Shown here piece after piece: positions 1 through 8,413 of a DNA stretch of 64,000 bases (the stretch's first letter is position 1; the number at the start of each line of letters is the position of its first letter). Source of the DNA: Saccharococcus thermophilus (GTDB lineage: Bacteria; Bacillota; Bacilli; Bacillales; Anoxybacillaceae); contig NZ_JAASRS010000001.1 in the NCBI RefSeq assembly GCF_011761475.1, positions 2,418,001-2,482,000 of the forward strand, read 5' to 3'. The translations under genes and the position numbers were made by a program. The notes under the pieces are model-generated. The model saw only the letters and a program-made list of their open reading frames with translations, did no database searches and was not told the DNA's origin.

Positions 1-156
1 CTGTTGATATCGCTTTGCATCTACCTGCTTATCCCCATTTTCGATATCAGCCAGCTCACAGCAAACAAGCTCTAATGCATATCGTTGTGCAAACAAAAGT
101 TCCAAAAGCAATCGTTGCTCTTCATGCGATAATGTTTCCTGCACCGGCTTTGCCAT
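1..156 (-). CDS. N-terminal part of a small hypothetical protein, cut by the window edge
   Basis: A minus-strand reading frame starts with ATG at 156, after a purine-rich AGGGGGAATAAAA ribosome binding site, and runs open to the first base. The visible 52 residues begin MAKPVQETLSHEEQ and look helical and soluble, with two adjacent cysteines near residue 35. I do not recognise the family. The opposite-strand frame over this stretch has no ribosome binding site and is probably a shadow. Confidence 0.5.
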   Translation of the reverse strand, partial: MAKPVQETLSHEEQRLLLELLFAQRYALELVCCELADIENGDKQVDAKRYQQ

Positions 157-324
157 TTTTTATTCCCCCTTTGCAATCTTTATTTCATATATATTCCATG
201 AAAACGGAAAAAAGTCATGAAAAAAACCCTTCCTTCCTCGTAAAAGGTTTTATTGTCCGCCGCCCGAGCACATTTGGTTTTATTCACTTACGCATAGCCA
301 TTTATATAACGATAAACAAAAAAA

Positions 325-348
325 GAGCACTCCTTAATAGGACTGCTC
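325..348 (-). terminator. Rho-independent terminator of the 80-aa membrane protein gene
   Basis: On the minus strand a GAGCAGTCCT / AGGAGTGCTC stem with one mismatch is followed by seven T residues, just downstream of the stop codon at 355. Confidence 0.75.
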
Positions 349-354
349 CATTGC

Positions 355-597
355 TTATTTGCCATACCCGTAGCGTATCGCCAAATAAAAAATGACAATT
401 ACCGCCAGCAAAATCGGAAGCAAATACGCTAAGAAAACAGGATTGCGCAAAAAGATATGCTGCTGCACGCCCTTTGGGATCGGGCCATCGAGTTCTTCCT
501 GCCATTTTTGCTGGCGGCCGAGACGGTACGTGTAGACAAATCCGATAACGGCAATAAAAACGACAAGGATGGACAATACAAACATCAGTTGTGCCAT
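355..597 (-). CDS. Small two-TM membrane protein, unknown function
   Basis: This 80-residue protein starts at an ATG preceded by GAGGTGAAGAAACA. It has one hydrophobic segment at about residues 4-24, a charged stretch (YRLGRQQKWQEELDGPIPKG), and a second hydrophobic segment at about 54-74, so a hairpin membrane topology is likely. It has its own terminator and stands alone between the partial gene at the window start and ykuI. No catalytic motif is visible and no function is proposed. Confidence 0.65.
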   Translation of the reverse strand: MAQLMFVLSILVVFIAVIGFVYTYRLGRQQKWQEELDGPIPKGVQQHIFLRNPVFLAYLLPILLAVIVIFYLAIRYGYGK

Positions 598-651
598 TGT
601 TTCTTCACCTCATGCTTACTTTGCCACGAGGAAAAAATTTTATACCCACCT

Positions 652-1869
652 TTAATAATGAGCGTCGTGTTCGAATAAGTAATCATACGATAAATCAATA
701 AACAAGTAGTGCCGATCGTCAATTGGATACGAATACGTGCGGATCGTTTCCCCGGTTTCGATGTCGGCGTATAAATCGGATAAAATTCCCCGTTTGCGGG
801 AGCGCATGCGAATAATATTTTCTAAAAAGTACGGCCGCCAGCTCCAATTTTTCATATAATATTGCGGCTCAAGCTCCCAGCGGCCGTTGCGCTTAAACAT
901 ATTGGCGGACTGCTGAAAACCATCCTCGTCGCAAACATAAATGCGGAAACAAACGTCATTCAGCTCATTCGCCAAAAGTGAAATCAGCTCATTAAAATCA
1001 GCGACTTTCTTATATTTGGCCAAAAGCGCCGTCAGCCGCTGCTGAAACTGCTCGGAAATATGATAAAGCGTTTCTAGCTTTTTCTTTTCCTGCTGGATAA
1101 AATGATGGCATTCCTGACGCAGACGTTCCTTTAACATATCGCGCGGCACCAATTCCGGAGAAGGTTTCGCCAAATAGTACCCTTGGTAATAACGGCCGCC
1201 GTTTCGCCACGCGTATTGCAATTGAAAAGAGGTTTCGATATCTTCGTATAAAAGCGTAGCGCCGATTTTGCGGGCTAGCAGCGAAATAGAATACACAATG
1301 TCCTGATACGCTTGATGAACAGAAGTTTTTCGCAATTGACGCAAATCAATTTTCAAAATATCTGGTGACAGCACGCCGATTCTTTCTAAATTGCTGCTAT
1401 GCTCTCCGATATTGTCTACCGCAACTTTTACTCCATATGTACGGATATAGGTTAATAAATGGCTTAACTGATCTAAATCTCCTTTAAAATGCTGCTCATT
1501 AATTTCGAGCACAACGCGTTCCAGCGACAACCCTCTTGTTTCATATTGAAGAAGCAGCTGCAAAAATGAATCGGCACGGTCAAGCATCAATAAATTCGCA
1601 TCACGATTCAAAAAAATAAGCGGTGTGTAATCATCGAGGGAGAGAAAATAATCAAGCGCTTTTTTGGTTACCACTTCATCTACTTCTAAACGGAATTCTT
1701 CCGGTATTGTATCATCGTGAAAAAACGAACCTAAGCTGACAACTTCTGTTTCAGACTGATATCTTCCTAATACTTCATAGCCAATGACACAATGTTCATC
1801 AGCGCTAAAAATTGCCTGATAGTATGGAAAAACTTGCTGCAAATTCGCCATTACATCCAACGCGTCCAC
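652..1869 (-). CDS. ykuI: EAL-domain c-di-GMP-binding protein YkuI
   Basis: The 405-residue product matches B. subtilis YkuI (about 407 aa) along its length. An EAL domain covers about residues 15-250 (YEVLGR near the start, VLEINEQHF, VAVDNIGEHSSNL, LLYEDIE) and a PAS/Cache-like YkuI C-terminal domain covers about 250-400 (NWSWRPYFLENI, TYSYPIDDR). The canonical E-A-L is read as E-V-L, as in the B. subtilis protein. B. subtilis YkuI binds c-di-GMP, but to my knowledge phosphodiesterase activity has not been clearly shown, so it may be a receptor. I chose the GTG at 1869, which follows AGGTGAGCAAG and gives the family length. An upstream ATG at 1908 would add 13 unconserved residues. Confidence 0.9.
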   Translation of the reverse strand: MDALDVMANLQQVFPYYQAIFSADEHCVIGYEVLGRYQSETEVVSLGSFFHDDTIPEEFRLEVDEVVTKKALDYFLSLDDYTPLIFLNRDANLLMLDRADSFLQLLLQYETRGLSLERVVLEINEQHFKGDLDQLSHLLTYIRTYGVKVAVDNIGEHSSNLERIGVLSPDILKIDLRQLRKTSVHQAYQDIVYSISLLARKIGATLLYEDIETSFQLQYAWRNGGRYYQGYYLAKPSPELVPRDMLKERLRQECHHFIQQEKKKLETLYHISEQFQQRLTALLAKYKKVADFNELISLLANELNDVCFRIYVCDEDGFQQSANMFKRNGRWELEPQYYMKNWSWRPYFLENIIRMRSRKRGILSDLYADIETGETIRTYSYPIDDRHYLFIDLSYDYLFEHDAHY

Positions 1870-2005
1870 CTTGCTCACCTCTTTTGCATACACCCTCTTT
1901 GTCTTCATTATATCATACGTCCACCTTCGATAACTGCATCGTGAAGACTATCCTATCTAAAAAATGTTTGCATGAAATAAGCATTCGTCCATGTCGCCAA
2001 AACAA

Positions 2006-2038
2006 AAAGCGGTTCCCTGCCCTTAGGAAACCGCTTTT
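2006..2038 (-). terminator. Terminator downstream of fadH
   Basis: An AAAAGCGGTT(T)CC / GGAACCGCTTTT stem with a one-base bulge is followed on the minus strand by TTTTTGTTTT. It lies about 115 bases after the fadH stop. Confidence 0.7.
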
Positions 2039-2044
2039 CCATGT

Positions 2045-2083
2045 GAACTGCCCTCCACTTCGCTTCGTTTAAAGTGTGGGGGT
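2045..2083. repeat. Imperfect inverted repeat, possible IS605-type end remnant
   Basis: CTCCACTT and AAAGTGTGGGGG flank a short loop containing CGCTTCG. The layout resembles the left end of the IS200/IS605-like remnant at 54.9 kb (CTCCACCT, loop, AGGTGGGGG). There is no coding remnant nearby. The rest of the 1870-2152 gap holds only this and the fadH terminator. Confidence 0.25.
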
Positions 2084-2152
2084 AGAAGCGACACGCAAGA
2101 ACTACTTTACGCTTCTTCTCATTTCGAAGGCGTTCGTTTTCCTACCTTTATG

Positions 2153-2917
2153 TTAAAACGGGCGCCGATTGAGCCATTGCCCTCCATCGATCGTAATGCA
2201 TTCCCCATTGATATAAGCCGCATCATCCGAGAGCAGAAAAGCAGCAAGAGCGGCGACTTCTTCCGGTGTGCCAAGACGCCCTAACGGAACGCTTTCAATC
2301 GTCAGCCTTTCCGCTTCCTCTGATTCCCACAGCTTCTCTGCTCCTCCCGTCCGCTCAATCGGTCCAGGAGCAATCGCATTAACGCGGAATCCGTATTTTT
2401 TCCCCCATTCAACAGCTAGCGTTCTTGTCATCGCCAATACTCCCGCTTTCGCACTTGCGGAATGAATCACCCCTGCGCCGGCATGCCAAGCATATGTAGC
2501 AACAATGTTGATGATCGAGCCCTTTTGGCCTCGTTGAATCCAGTAGTTCCCGACCTCGCGGCTGCAATAAAATGTACCGTTTAATACAATGTTGATGACG
2601 CTATTCCAGCCATTAATCGATAGCTTTTCCGCCGGACAAATAAAATTGCCCGCCGCGTTATTGATGAGTGCGTCAATTCTGCCAAACTCCGCATCCGTCC
2701 GTTTGACCATTTCCGCCACTAACTCCGGATCGCGCACATCCATTTGTATCGGCAGCACTTTTCCGTTCGGCGATTCAATCTCTTTTTTCGCTTCTTCAAG
2801 CGCTTCGAGCCGTCTTCCGGTAATAACGACATTGGCGCCGTCTGCGGCAAATCGCTTTGCCATATACTTCCCCATCCCGCTCGAACCGCCGGTGATAATA
2901 ATGACTTTTCCGTTCAT
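2153..2917 (-). CDS. fadH: 2,4-dienoyl-CoA reductase (SDR family)
   Basis: This 254-residue short-chain dehydrogenase has an N-terminal TGGSSGMGKYMA cofactor motif (residues 9-20) and NNAAGNF at about 87. It carries the signature HSASAKAG, where the usual YxxxK tyrosine is replaced. That pattern marks the dienoyl-CoA reductase (DECR) branch, which uses a different tyrosine. It should reduce 2,4-dienoyl-CoA with NADPH so that polyunsaturated acyl chains can enter beta-oxidation. B. subtilis fadH (ykuF) has the same neighbours, ykuE and ykuI. The ATG follows AAAGGAGGAGAAAC. Confidence 0.9.
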   Translation of the reverse strand: MNGKVIIITGGSSGMGKYMAKRFAADGANVVITGRRLEALEEAKKEIESPNGKVLPIQMDVRDPELVAEMVKRTDAEFGRIDALINNAAGNFICPAEKLSINGWNSVINIVLNGTFYCSREVGNYWIQRGQKGSIINIVATYAWHAGAGVIHSASAKAGVLAMTRTLAVEWGKKYGFRVNAIAPGPIERTGGAEKLWESEEAERLTIESVPLGRLGTPEEVAALAAFLLSDDAAYINGECITIDGGQWLNRRPF

Positions 2918-3012
2918 GTTTCTCCTCCTTTATAAATATAAAATGACTGATTATTCATTCATCTTCATCTTACTATAAAAGTAGCGAATTTTCTAACATT
3001 ATTTTTATCCTA

Positions 3013-3042
3013 TTGTTCTTTTCTTTTATTTTCCGCTATAAT
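3013..3042 (+). promoter_or_regulatory. Candidate SigA promoter of ykuE
   Basis: TTGTTC and TATAAT are separated by 18 bases and lie 24 bases upstream of the ykuE start. Confidence 0.5.
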
Positions 3043-3065
3043 AAAACTAATTGTGAAAGGACGGC

Positions 3066-3947
3066 ATGATGATGGAACATTTGGAAACCGTAAAAATGAA
3101 CAGGCGCACATTTTTAAAAAAAATGATTCTTACCGGCGTCGGCGGAATATTGTCAACGACATCCAGCTATGGTTACGCCCGTTTTATTGAGCCGGCGCAA
3201 TTAACCGTTACCCACCATATTATTTCCCATTCGCTGATCCCAAAAGAGTTTACCGGGACAAAACTGTTGCAATTTAGCGATGTTCATTTAGGGCATTATT
3301 ACGGATTGCAACGCTTTCACCATACGATCGCGAAAATAAACGAATTACAGCCCGATATCGTAGTGTTTACCGGAGATTTGCTGCATGAGCCAAACAAGTA
3401 TCCACACATTGGTGCGATTACCGACGCACTTTCCCACATTCGCGCTCCGCTCGGAAAATTTAGCATTTACGGAAACCATGACCACGGTGGATATGGAACC
3501 GATATATATCGCCATATTATGGAGAAAGCCGGTTTTCACATGCTTGTCAATGAGCACGTTCTCATTCGGCGACAGCATGGGCGGTTCATCGCCATCGCCG
3601 GCAGCGATGATATGATGCTTGGCAGGCCAAACTTCGCGAAGATGGTCGAGTCGATTCCCGACTCTACTTATACGATCGTGCTGTTGCATGAGCCGGACGG
3701 TGCCATACAAACAAGCCGCTATCCTGTTCATTTGCAACTATCCGGGCATAGCCACGGCGGGCAAATCCAGCTTCCGTTTATCGGTCCGTTAATCACCCCG
3801 CCGCTGTCGGAAAAATATTATGAAGGATTTTACCGTATTCGCCATTTAACGTTATATGTAAACCGTGGGCTTGGAACAACAAGGGTACCGCTCCGCTTTT
3901 TGTCGCCGCCGGAACTGACCGTTTTTACATTGCAGCATCGCACATAA
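3066..3947 (+). CDS. ykuE: Tat-exported metallophosphoesterase YkuE
   Basis: The 293-residue protein begins with a twin-arginine signal (MNRRTFLKKMILTGVGG, residues about 11-27), fitting the known Tat dependence of B. subtilis YkuE. The calcineurin-like metal site is complete: FSDVHLGH (about 74-81), FTGDLLHEP, YGNHDHGG, LLHEPD and the C-terminal LSGHSHGGQ. A metal-dependent phosphoesterase bound to or outside the membrane is expected; its natural substrate is unknown. It is divergent from fadH. The ATG at 3066 follows GAAAGGACGGC, and two further ATGs lie directly behind it. Confidence 0.9.
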   Translation: MMMEHLETVKMNRRTFLKKMILTGVGGILSTTSSYGYARFIEPAQLTVTHHIISHSLIPKEFTGTKLLQFSDVHLGHYYGLQRFHHTIAKINELQPDIVVFTGDLLHEPNKYPHIGAITDALSHIRAPLGKFSIYGNHDHGGYGTDIYRHIMEKAGFHMLVNEHVLIRRQHGRFIAIAGSDDMMLGRPNFAKMVESIPDSTYTIVLLHEPDGAIQTSRYPVHLQLSGHSHGGQIQLPFIGPLITPPLSEKYYEGFYRIRHLTLYVNRGLGTTRVPLRFLSPPELTVFTLQHRT

Positions 3948-3964
3948 AAGATGAATCAGCAGCG

Positions 3965-4000
3965 GAAACAACCGTCCAGCACCGCTATAGAGGTTGTTTC
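3965..4000 (+). terminator. Stem-loop after ykuE, weak terminator
   Basis: GAAACAACC and GGTTGTTTC form a 9-bp stem 17 bases after the stop. There is no T-run, so termination is uncertain. Confidence 0.35.
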
Positions 4001-4032
4001 ATGAGCTCATGGCGGCATTCCCTTCTCACCTG

Positions 4033-4060
4033 TTGTAAACATATGTTCATTTTGTATAAT
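4033..4060 (+). promoter_or_regulatory. SigA promoter of ykyB
   Basis: TTGTAA and a perfect TATAAT are separated by 16 bases, about 34 bases before the ykyB start codon. Confidence 0.6.
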
Positions 4061-4093
4061 AAAAAATAAAATAAATAAAAAGGAGATAGGTTG

Positions 4094-4528
4094 ATGAAAC
4101 CGTTAGAACTGACGGTGGACAACATAGCAAAAGCCATTTTTACCGTCAATCGTCATGCCAAAACGGCATTAAATCCTTCTTTTCTCTACCTTTTGAAGAA
4201 AAAAGCGATTGAAAAGCTGCTGCAAGAAGGAAAGGCAAAAAAAATCGGCCTTCACTTTTCCCGCAATCCAAAATATAGCCAACAGCAATCCGACGTGCTT
4301 GTTTCTGTCGGTGATTACTATTTTCATATTCCTCCGACAAAAATAGACTTTTCGACACTTCCGCATCTTGGAGCACTGGATGATTCCTACCGCAATCCTG
4401 TCACAAGAATGCCTCTATCCCAAGCGAAAGCGTTGCTGCAAGCCTACACCGGGATCAGCGAAACTCCTCCGAAACGAAAACAACCACAGCAAAAACCAGT
4501 ATTTAAACGGCTTGGCGAAAGCTACTAA
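4094..4528 (+). CDS. ykyB: YkyB family protein
   Basis: This 144-residue basic protein matches the YkyB family: TVDNIAKAIFTVNRHAKTA near the N-terminus, HFSRNPKYSQQQSDVLVSVGDYYFHIPP in the middle, and a basic, proline-rich tail (PPKRKQPQQKPVFKRL). Its function is unknown. B. subtilis ykyB lies in the same place, next to cheV. The ATG at 4094 follows AGGAGATAGGTTG; a TTG one codon upstream is possible but less likely. It has its own promoter and terminator. Confidence 0.85.
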   Translation: MKPLELTVDNIAKAIFTVNRHAKTALNPSFLYLLKKKAIEKLLQEGKAKKIGLHFSRNPKYSQQQSDVLVSVGDYYFHIPPTKIDFSTLPHLGALDDSYRNPVTRMPLSQAKALLQAYTGISETPPKRKQPQQKPVFKRLGESY

Positions 4529-4559
4529 AAACGGCTTCCGAAAGTCGGGAGCCGTTTTT
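4527..4559 (+). terminator. Terminator of ykyB
   Basis: AAAAACGGCT and AGCCGTTTTT pair around a short inner stem, directly overlapping the ykyB stop codon. Confidence 0.75.
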
Positions 4560-4617
4560 CTGTCTTGACAAAGCGAAGCTTAAATATTAGATTCATCTAC
4601 TACATTTCGATCCTTTT

Positions 4618-5826
4618 TCAGCAGCGCTCATCCGCAGGCTTAGCGACCGTTATGCAGTTTCCTCCTTGTTGCTTTGCGGCATATAGAGCTTGATCCACCA
4701 ACTCCAGCCAATATTCCAGCGGCTTAGAAGGATCATTGATTTCAACAATCCCGCCTGAGAACGTGCAAGAAATTTGCCGGCCTTCTGTTTCAATCAAATG
4801 CGTGCTAAAATCATTCCGCAATCGCTCGACCACGCGTAAAGCATCGCCGACCGCTGTTTTTGGCAATAAAACAATAAACTCCTCGCCGCCAAAGCGGACG
4901 ACGGTATCCCCTATCCGCGTCTTACGGCAAAGAAAGCGGGCAAATTCCTGGAGCACGATATCGCCGACGAGATGACCAAAACGGTCATTAATTTGTTTAA
5001 AATGATCTAAATCGAGCATCGCTATGCAACTTAGTTCATGAAACCTCTCCAAATCGCTGCTTAAGCTTTCATACGCTTTTTTTAAATATTTACGATTATA
5101 TACTTGTGTCAGTTCATCTACCAACACCAATTGGTCGATCCTTTTTTTCTTCTTCCATAAGCGGTACATTCGCACGATCAATTCATCGATGGCAAACGGT
5201 TTAGCAATAAAATCGTTCGCTCCCAGCTGATAACTTTTTAACCGCATTTCTTTCCGGTGGTCGTCACTAATCATCACGATCGGTATAAACAGTTGTTTTT
5301 GTGCATTTTCCAACAGCTGAAGCAGATGAAGGTTTTGCAGTTCCTTCTCGCAAACATCGATCACCATGCAGTCCGGAGGCTCCTCGTAGACAAAGGAAAG
5401 TGCTTTCTCGATTTGTGGCACTTCAGCAACTTGCCATCCCACTTGCTTAAGACCTTCTTTGATGTACATAAAAAATAGGATGTCGTCTCCAACAAGCCAG
5501 ATCGTCGGGGCATCGCCTGAACTAGTTTCCTCGGCAATACCCGCAACAGCAAAAGGTTCTTCCTCCTTCACGTAACAAAGTTTCATTACGGGAAAAATAT
5601 AGGAGGCTACCTCGTCTACCGTCCACTTTTGTTGCAGCTGCTCTTTCAATTCATTGAAAAGCTGACGCGCCTTTTCCTCAATATCATCCCCTCCGATAAT
5701 GGTTGCTGTTCTTGCCGCGGAATGGAGGAAGCGGAGCAGCTCCTCGCGGGAAACAGATTGCTCTGTTTTCCACCGCTTTAGCTGTTCCCGAATGTTATTT
5801 ACAAATTGCGCTACATACTGATTCAT
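4618..5826 (-). CDS. Response-regulator diguanylate cyclase (HPt-like, REC, GGDEF)
   Basis: The 402-residue protein has three parts. An N-terminal helical region resembles an HPt domain (RFLHSAARTATIIGG near residue 30-45). A receiver domain at about 110-230 has phospho-acceptor VIDVCEK and lysine IAKPFAID. A GGDEF domain at about 240-395 has an intact GGEEF active site and an RIGD inhibitory site five residues before it, so c-di-GMP synthesis with product feedback is expected. The gene starts 79 bases after the cheV stop on the same strand, suggesting co-transcription and a link between chemotaxis input and c-di-GMP. The ATG follows AGGAGGGGGAGCGG; a longer in-frame start lacks a site. Confidence 0.85.
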   Translation of the reverse strand: MNQYVAQFVNNIREQLKRWKTEQSVSREELLRFLHSAARTATIIGGDDIEEKARQLFNELKEQLQQKWTVDEVASYIFPVMKLCYVKEEEPFAVAGIAEETSSGDAPTIWLVGDDILFFMYIKEGLKQVGWQVAEVPQIEKALSFVYEEPPDCMVIDVCEKELQNLHLLQLLENAQKQLFIPIVMISDDHRKEMRLKSYQLGANDFIAKPFAIDELIVRMYRLWKKKKRIDQLVLVDELTQVYNRKYLKKAYESLSSDLERFHELSCIAMLDLDHFKQINDRFGHLVGDIVLQEFARFLCRKTRIGDTVVRFGGEEFIVLLPKTAVGDALRVVERLRNDFSTHLIETEGRQISCTFSGGIVEINDPSKPLEYWLELVDQALYAAKQQGGNCITVAKPADERC

Positions 5827-5905
5827 CCGCTCCCCCTCCTTATTTTTCTGCCAGACAGCGAGTTTGGTAATGGTAAGGATTAACACTTTTCATCTCACAG
5901 CGGCG

Positions 5906-6811
5906 TTATAAAATATAGCTGTCAATCATCTCGATCAGCTCACCAATTTCCGGCTTGCTTACTTGGGCTGTTGCGCCGACTTTCGCTCCTTTATGGCGAA
6001 GATCGTCAGTAATAAGAGAAGAGAAAATGATGACAGGAAGTTTCTTTAACCTATCATCTTCCCGAATCCGTTTTGTAAAATGATGACCATCCATTTGCGG
6101 CATTTCAATATCAGTAATGACAAGTTGCACTTCTTCTGTAATATCTTTTCCGTTGGCCACAACCGATTGCAAATAATCAAGCGCTTCTGCCCCGTTCTCA
6201 AAAAATTCGACGCGTTCATAGCCAGCTTCCGATAATGTTTCGTGAAGCAACTTTCGCAATAATGGAGAATCTTCAGCGACGATGATCTTTTTTTGTGAAC
6301 GCTCCCGCTTTCCAAGTTTTTTGACTTGCTGCATGTTTACGCCTAAATCCGGATTCATATCAACCATGATTTTTTCAAAATCCAAAAACAAAAGCATTTG
6401 CCCTTCCACTTTGACAATGCCGATCACTTGCCCTTCTAAGCCTTGGTACATTTGCGACGGCTTTTCGATCTGCGTCCAGGAAATGCGATAAATGCGCGTT
6501 ACATTATGCACGTGAAATACAATCTTTTGTTTATTGAATTCTGCCACGATAAACTTGTCATTCTCAGGGTGGACGGAAGCAGGAAAATGAAGCGCTTTTG
6601 CTAAATCGATAACCGGCAACACTTCCCCGCGAAGCTCAATAATCCCTTCCATATAAGGATGGGAATGAGGAATTTTCGTAATTGGAAGGGGAGTCACAAT
6701 TTCTCTTACTTTCATCACATTGATGGCGAAACGCTGATCACCAAGTAAAAACTCAATAATTTCTAATTCATTCGTCCCACTTTCCAGCAAAATAGGTGAT
6801 TTTTCCGGCAT
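5906..6811 (-). CDS. cheV: Chemotaxis coupling protein CheV
   Basis: The 301-residue protein has an N-terminal CheW domain (about residues 10-155, with GIIELRGEVLPVIDL) and a C-terminal receiver domain (about 175-300, with VITDIEMPQMDGHH and VSKPEIGEL). It couples chemoreceptors to CheA and takes part in adaptation through phosphorylation of the receiver aspartate. It sits as in B. subtilis, next to ykyB and near patA. The ATG follows AGGAAGTATGAACC. Two chemoreceptor genes elsewhere in the window are possible partners. Confidence 0.95.
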   Translation of the reverse strand: MPEKSPILLESGTNELEIIEFLLGDQRFAINVMKVREIVTPLPITKIPHSHPYMEGIIELRGEVLPVIDLAKALHFPASVHPENDKFIVAEFNKQKIVFHVHNVTRIYRISWTQIEKPSQMYQGLEGQVIGIVKVEGQMLLFLDFEKIMVDMNPDLGVNMQQVKKLGKRERSQKKIIVAEDSPLLRKLLHETLSEAGYERVEFFENGAEALDYLQSVVANGKDITEEVQLVITDIEMPQMDGHHFTKRIREDDRLKKLPVIIFSSLITDDLRHKGAKVGATAQVSKPEIGELIEMIDSYIL

Positions 6812-6959
6812 TGGTTCATACTTCCTTCCTAATTTAAATAGTCGATATAACCTATAATCATTATAGCGTTGAAGACATAAAATAAAAAATACTTTTCAAC
6901 GCTTCGATATCATCCGCTCCTCCCCTGCTTCCCTGTGGCAATAAGAAATAGCATAAAAA

Positions 6960-6987
6960 ATAGTTGCAGCGAAACAGCCACAACTAT
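6960..6987 (-). terminator. Terminator after the DUF1906 gene
   Basis: ATAGTTG / CAACTAT arms on the minus strand are followed by TTTTTT. It lies 67 bases after the stop at 7054. The rest of the 6812-7053 gap contains the cheV leader and nothing else I recognise. Confidence 0.6.
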
Positions 6988-7053
6988 CCGGCAAGTGAAC
7001 CTCCCCTCCTAAATGCTTCGCATATTATAGGAGAATGCGGCGAGGGCTTTGGT

Positions 7054-7704
7054 TCAATACAAAAAATCAAGGAGGCGGCGATCCGCCAAATTGGTATCCA
7101 CCGGACACTCTCCGGCATCGCGGCCGTATTGCCAAGCCCAAACGTTTGCACTGCAATTCGGTGAGGCCGGCTGATATCTTGGCGCTTTTTGTTCTTTTGT
7201 CGTCCCCGGTCTTGGCGCCGAACTCCAAATAATCGCTTGCACGGCCACTTGATTGTTTCTTTGTACCGCCTCACAATAAGCAGCCGCGAAATTCCCTTTC
7301 GTCGGATCGGCATACAATCCTGGGCGATACCCTGTCGGATACAGCGTTTCCACCCAGGCGGCAATCCAAGATGCATCAACGGCAAAAAAATCTTCAATAT
7401 TTGCAAATAACACCTTATTTTTTGGAATGCCGAGGCGTCTCGCATGAAATATTGCGTTGCGCGCCGCCACTTGTCCGTTGACATATCCAACTGCTTCACG
7501 GAACGCATTATAAATAGGCAGCACTTTTATCCCATAGTTTCTAATACGTGTAATTTCTTCTTTCGTCAAGCCATCGGAAACATTCGGGACATCCGATAAA
7601 TAACGCCCCCAAAATTTTGGGTAGCCAAGTTCGTTTTTTACGCATTGAAACAGTTGTTCAGTTACAACCTGAGACGAATCTACTCCCCAGATGCCTTTGG
7701 CCAT
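7054..7704 (-). CDS. DUF1906 glycoside hydrolase-like protein
   Basis: The 216-residue protein fits the Rv2525c-like DUF1906 fold, a TIM-barrel relative of glycosyl hydrolases: GVDSSQVV at the start, FWGRYLSD, IKVLPIYNAF, LFANIEDF, GYRPGLYADP and VWAWQYGRD. In these proteins it is usually a secreted cell-wall module, yet no signal peptide is visible and the domain fills the protein. It could be cytosolic, spore-associated or exported by another route. Catalysis is not established for the family. The ATG at 7704 follows GAAAGGGGGAAGCTG; longer starts are not supported. Confidence 0.75.
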   Translation of the reverse strand: MAKGIWGVDSSQVVTEQLFQCVKNELGYPKFWGRYLSDVPNVSDGLTKEEITRIRNYGIKVLPIYNAFREAVGYVNGQVAARNAIFHARRLGIPKNKVLFANIEDFFAVDASWIAAWVETLYPTGYRPGLYADPTKGNFAAAYCEAVQRNNQVAVQAIIWSSAPRPGTTKEQKAPRYQPASPNCSANVWAWQYGRDAGECPVDTNLADRRLLDFLY

Positions 7705-7784
7705 CAGCTTCCCCCTTTCTGACGCTCTTCTACCATACATATATATGAAACTGACGGCCTGTTTCATACAACCGTTCCTGCTGA

Positions 7785-8339
7785 TTAATCACCGATTCGT
7801 CCCGTATTTTTCATCACATCGATCGGCTCTTCCATTCGCTGAAATGCCAGTTCTACTGCTTCTTTTGCCGAGCGGCAAAAGGCGATTTCCACCGTACGAC
7901 GCTCGTCTAAATAACCGCCTTCATAAGCAACCTCTTTTATTCTAGCGGCCCATCCCCCAGTCGTTTCGATAATCACCACTGGTTTTTTATTCATATAGGC
8001 CGCCGATAATTCGCCCAGCGTTCCGTTTCCGCCGCGGATCATAATGAGTGCATCGGCGGAATGAACAAGAATGAGGCTGCGAAAGTCAAAATAAAGGCCT
8101 GTTGTAATGGGAATGTCGATATAATCATTTGCGACATCGACGCGATCGCCCGCTAAAATGCCGACGACAAGCCCCCCTGCTTCTTTCGCTCCTTTCGATG
8201 CCGCCTCCATGACACCGCTCCCTCCGCCTGTCAATAAAACAGCGTTGCGCTTGGCGATTTCTGCTCCCACTTCTTCTGCGATATGTCGCACCTCGTCAGG
8301 AATATCCCCTGACTGTCCGATAACCGCAATCCGTTTCAT
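7785..8339 (-). CDS. LOG-like / TIGR00725 nucleotide-binding protein
   Basis: This 184-residue Rossmann protein carries TGGGSGVMEAASKGA (about residues 37-51) and RGGNGTLGEL (about 101-110). These correspond to the GGGxxGxM and PGGxGTxxE motifs of the lysine-decarboxylase-like LOG superfamily. LOG enzymes cleave nucleoside monophosphates to release the base. The first proline of the second motif is R here, and this TIGR00725-type branch is functionally unproven, so only the fold is called. The ATG follows AAAGGAGAGGGAAA. It is followed by the DUF1906 gene after 80 bases. Confidence 0.75.
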   Translation of the reverse strand: MKRIAVIGQSGDIPDEVRHIAEEVGAEIAKRNAVLLTGGGSGVMEAASKGAKEAGGLVVGILAGDRVDVANDYIDIPITTGLYFDFRSLILVHSADALIMIRGGNGTLGELSAAYMNKKPVVIIETTGGWAARIKEVAYEGGYLDERRTVEIAFCRSAKEAVELAFQRMEEPIDVMKNTGRIGD

Positions 8340-8413
8340 TTTCCCTCTCCTTTATGTACTTTTCTTTTTTATATCATAATATACTCAAGAAGCACTGCCA
8401 TCAGACGCTTCCA

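Noticed and set aside
15-395. Plus-strand 126-residue ORF at the window start
   Set aside because: It is antisense to a frame with a proper ribosome binding site and crosses a terminator; composition is not protein-like.
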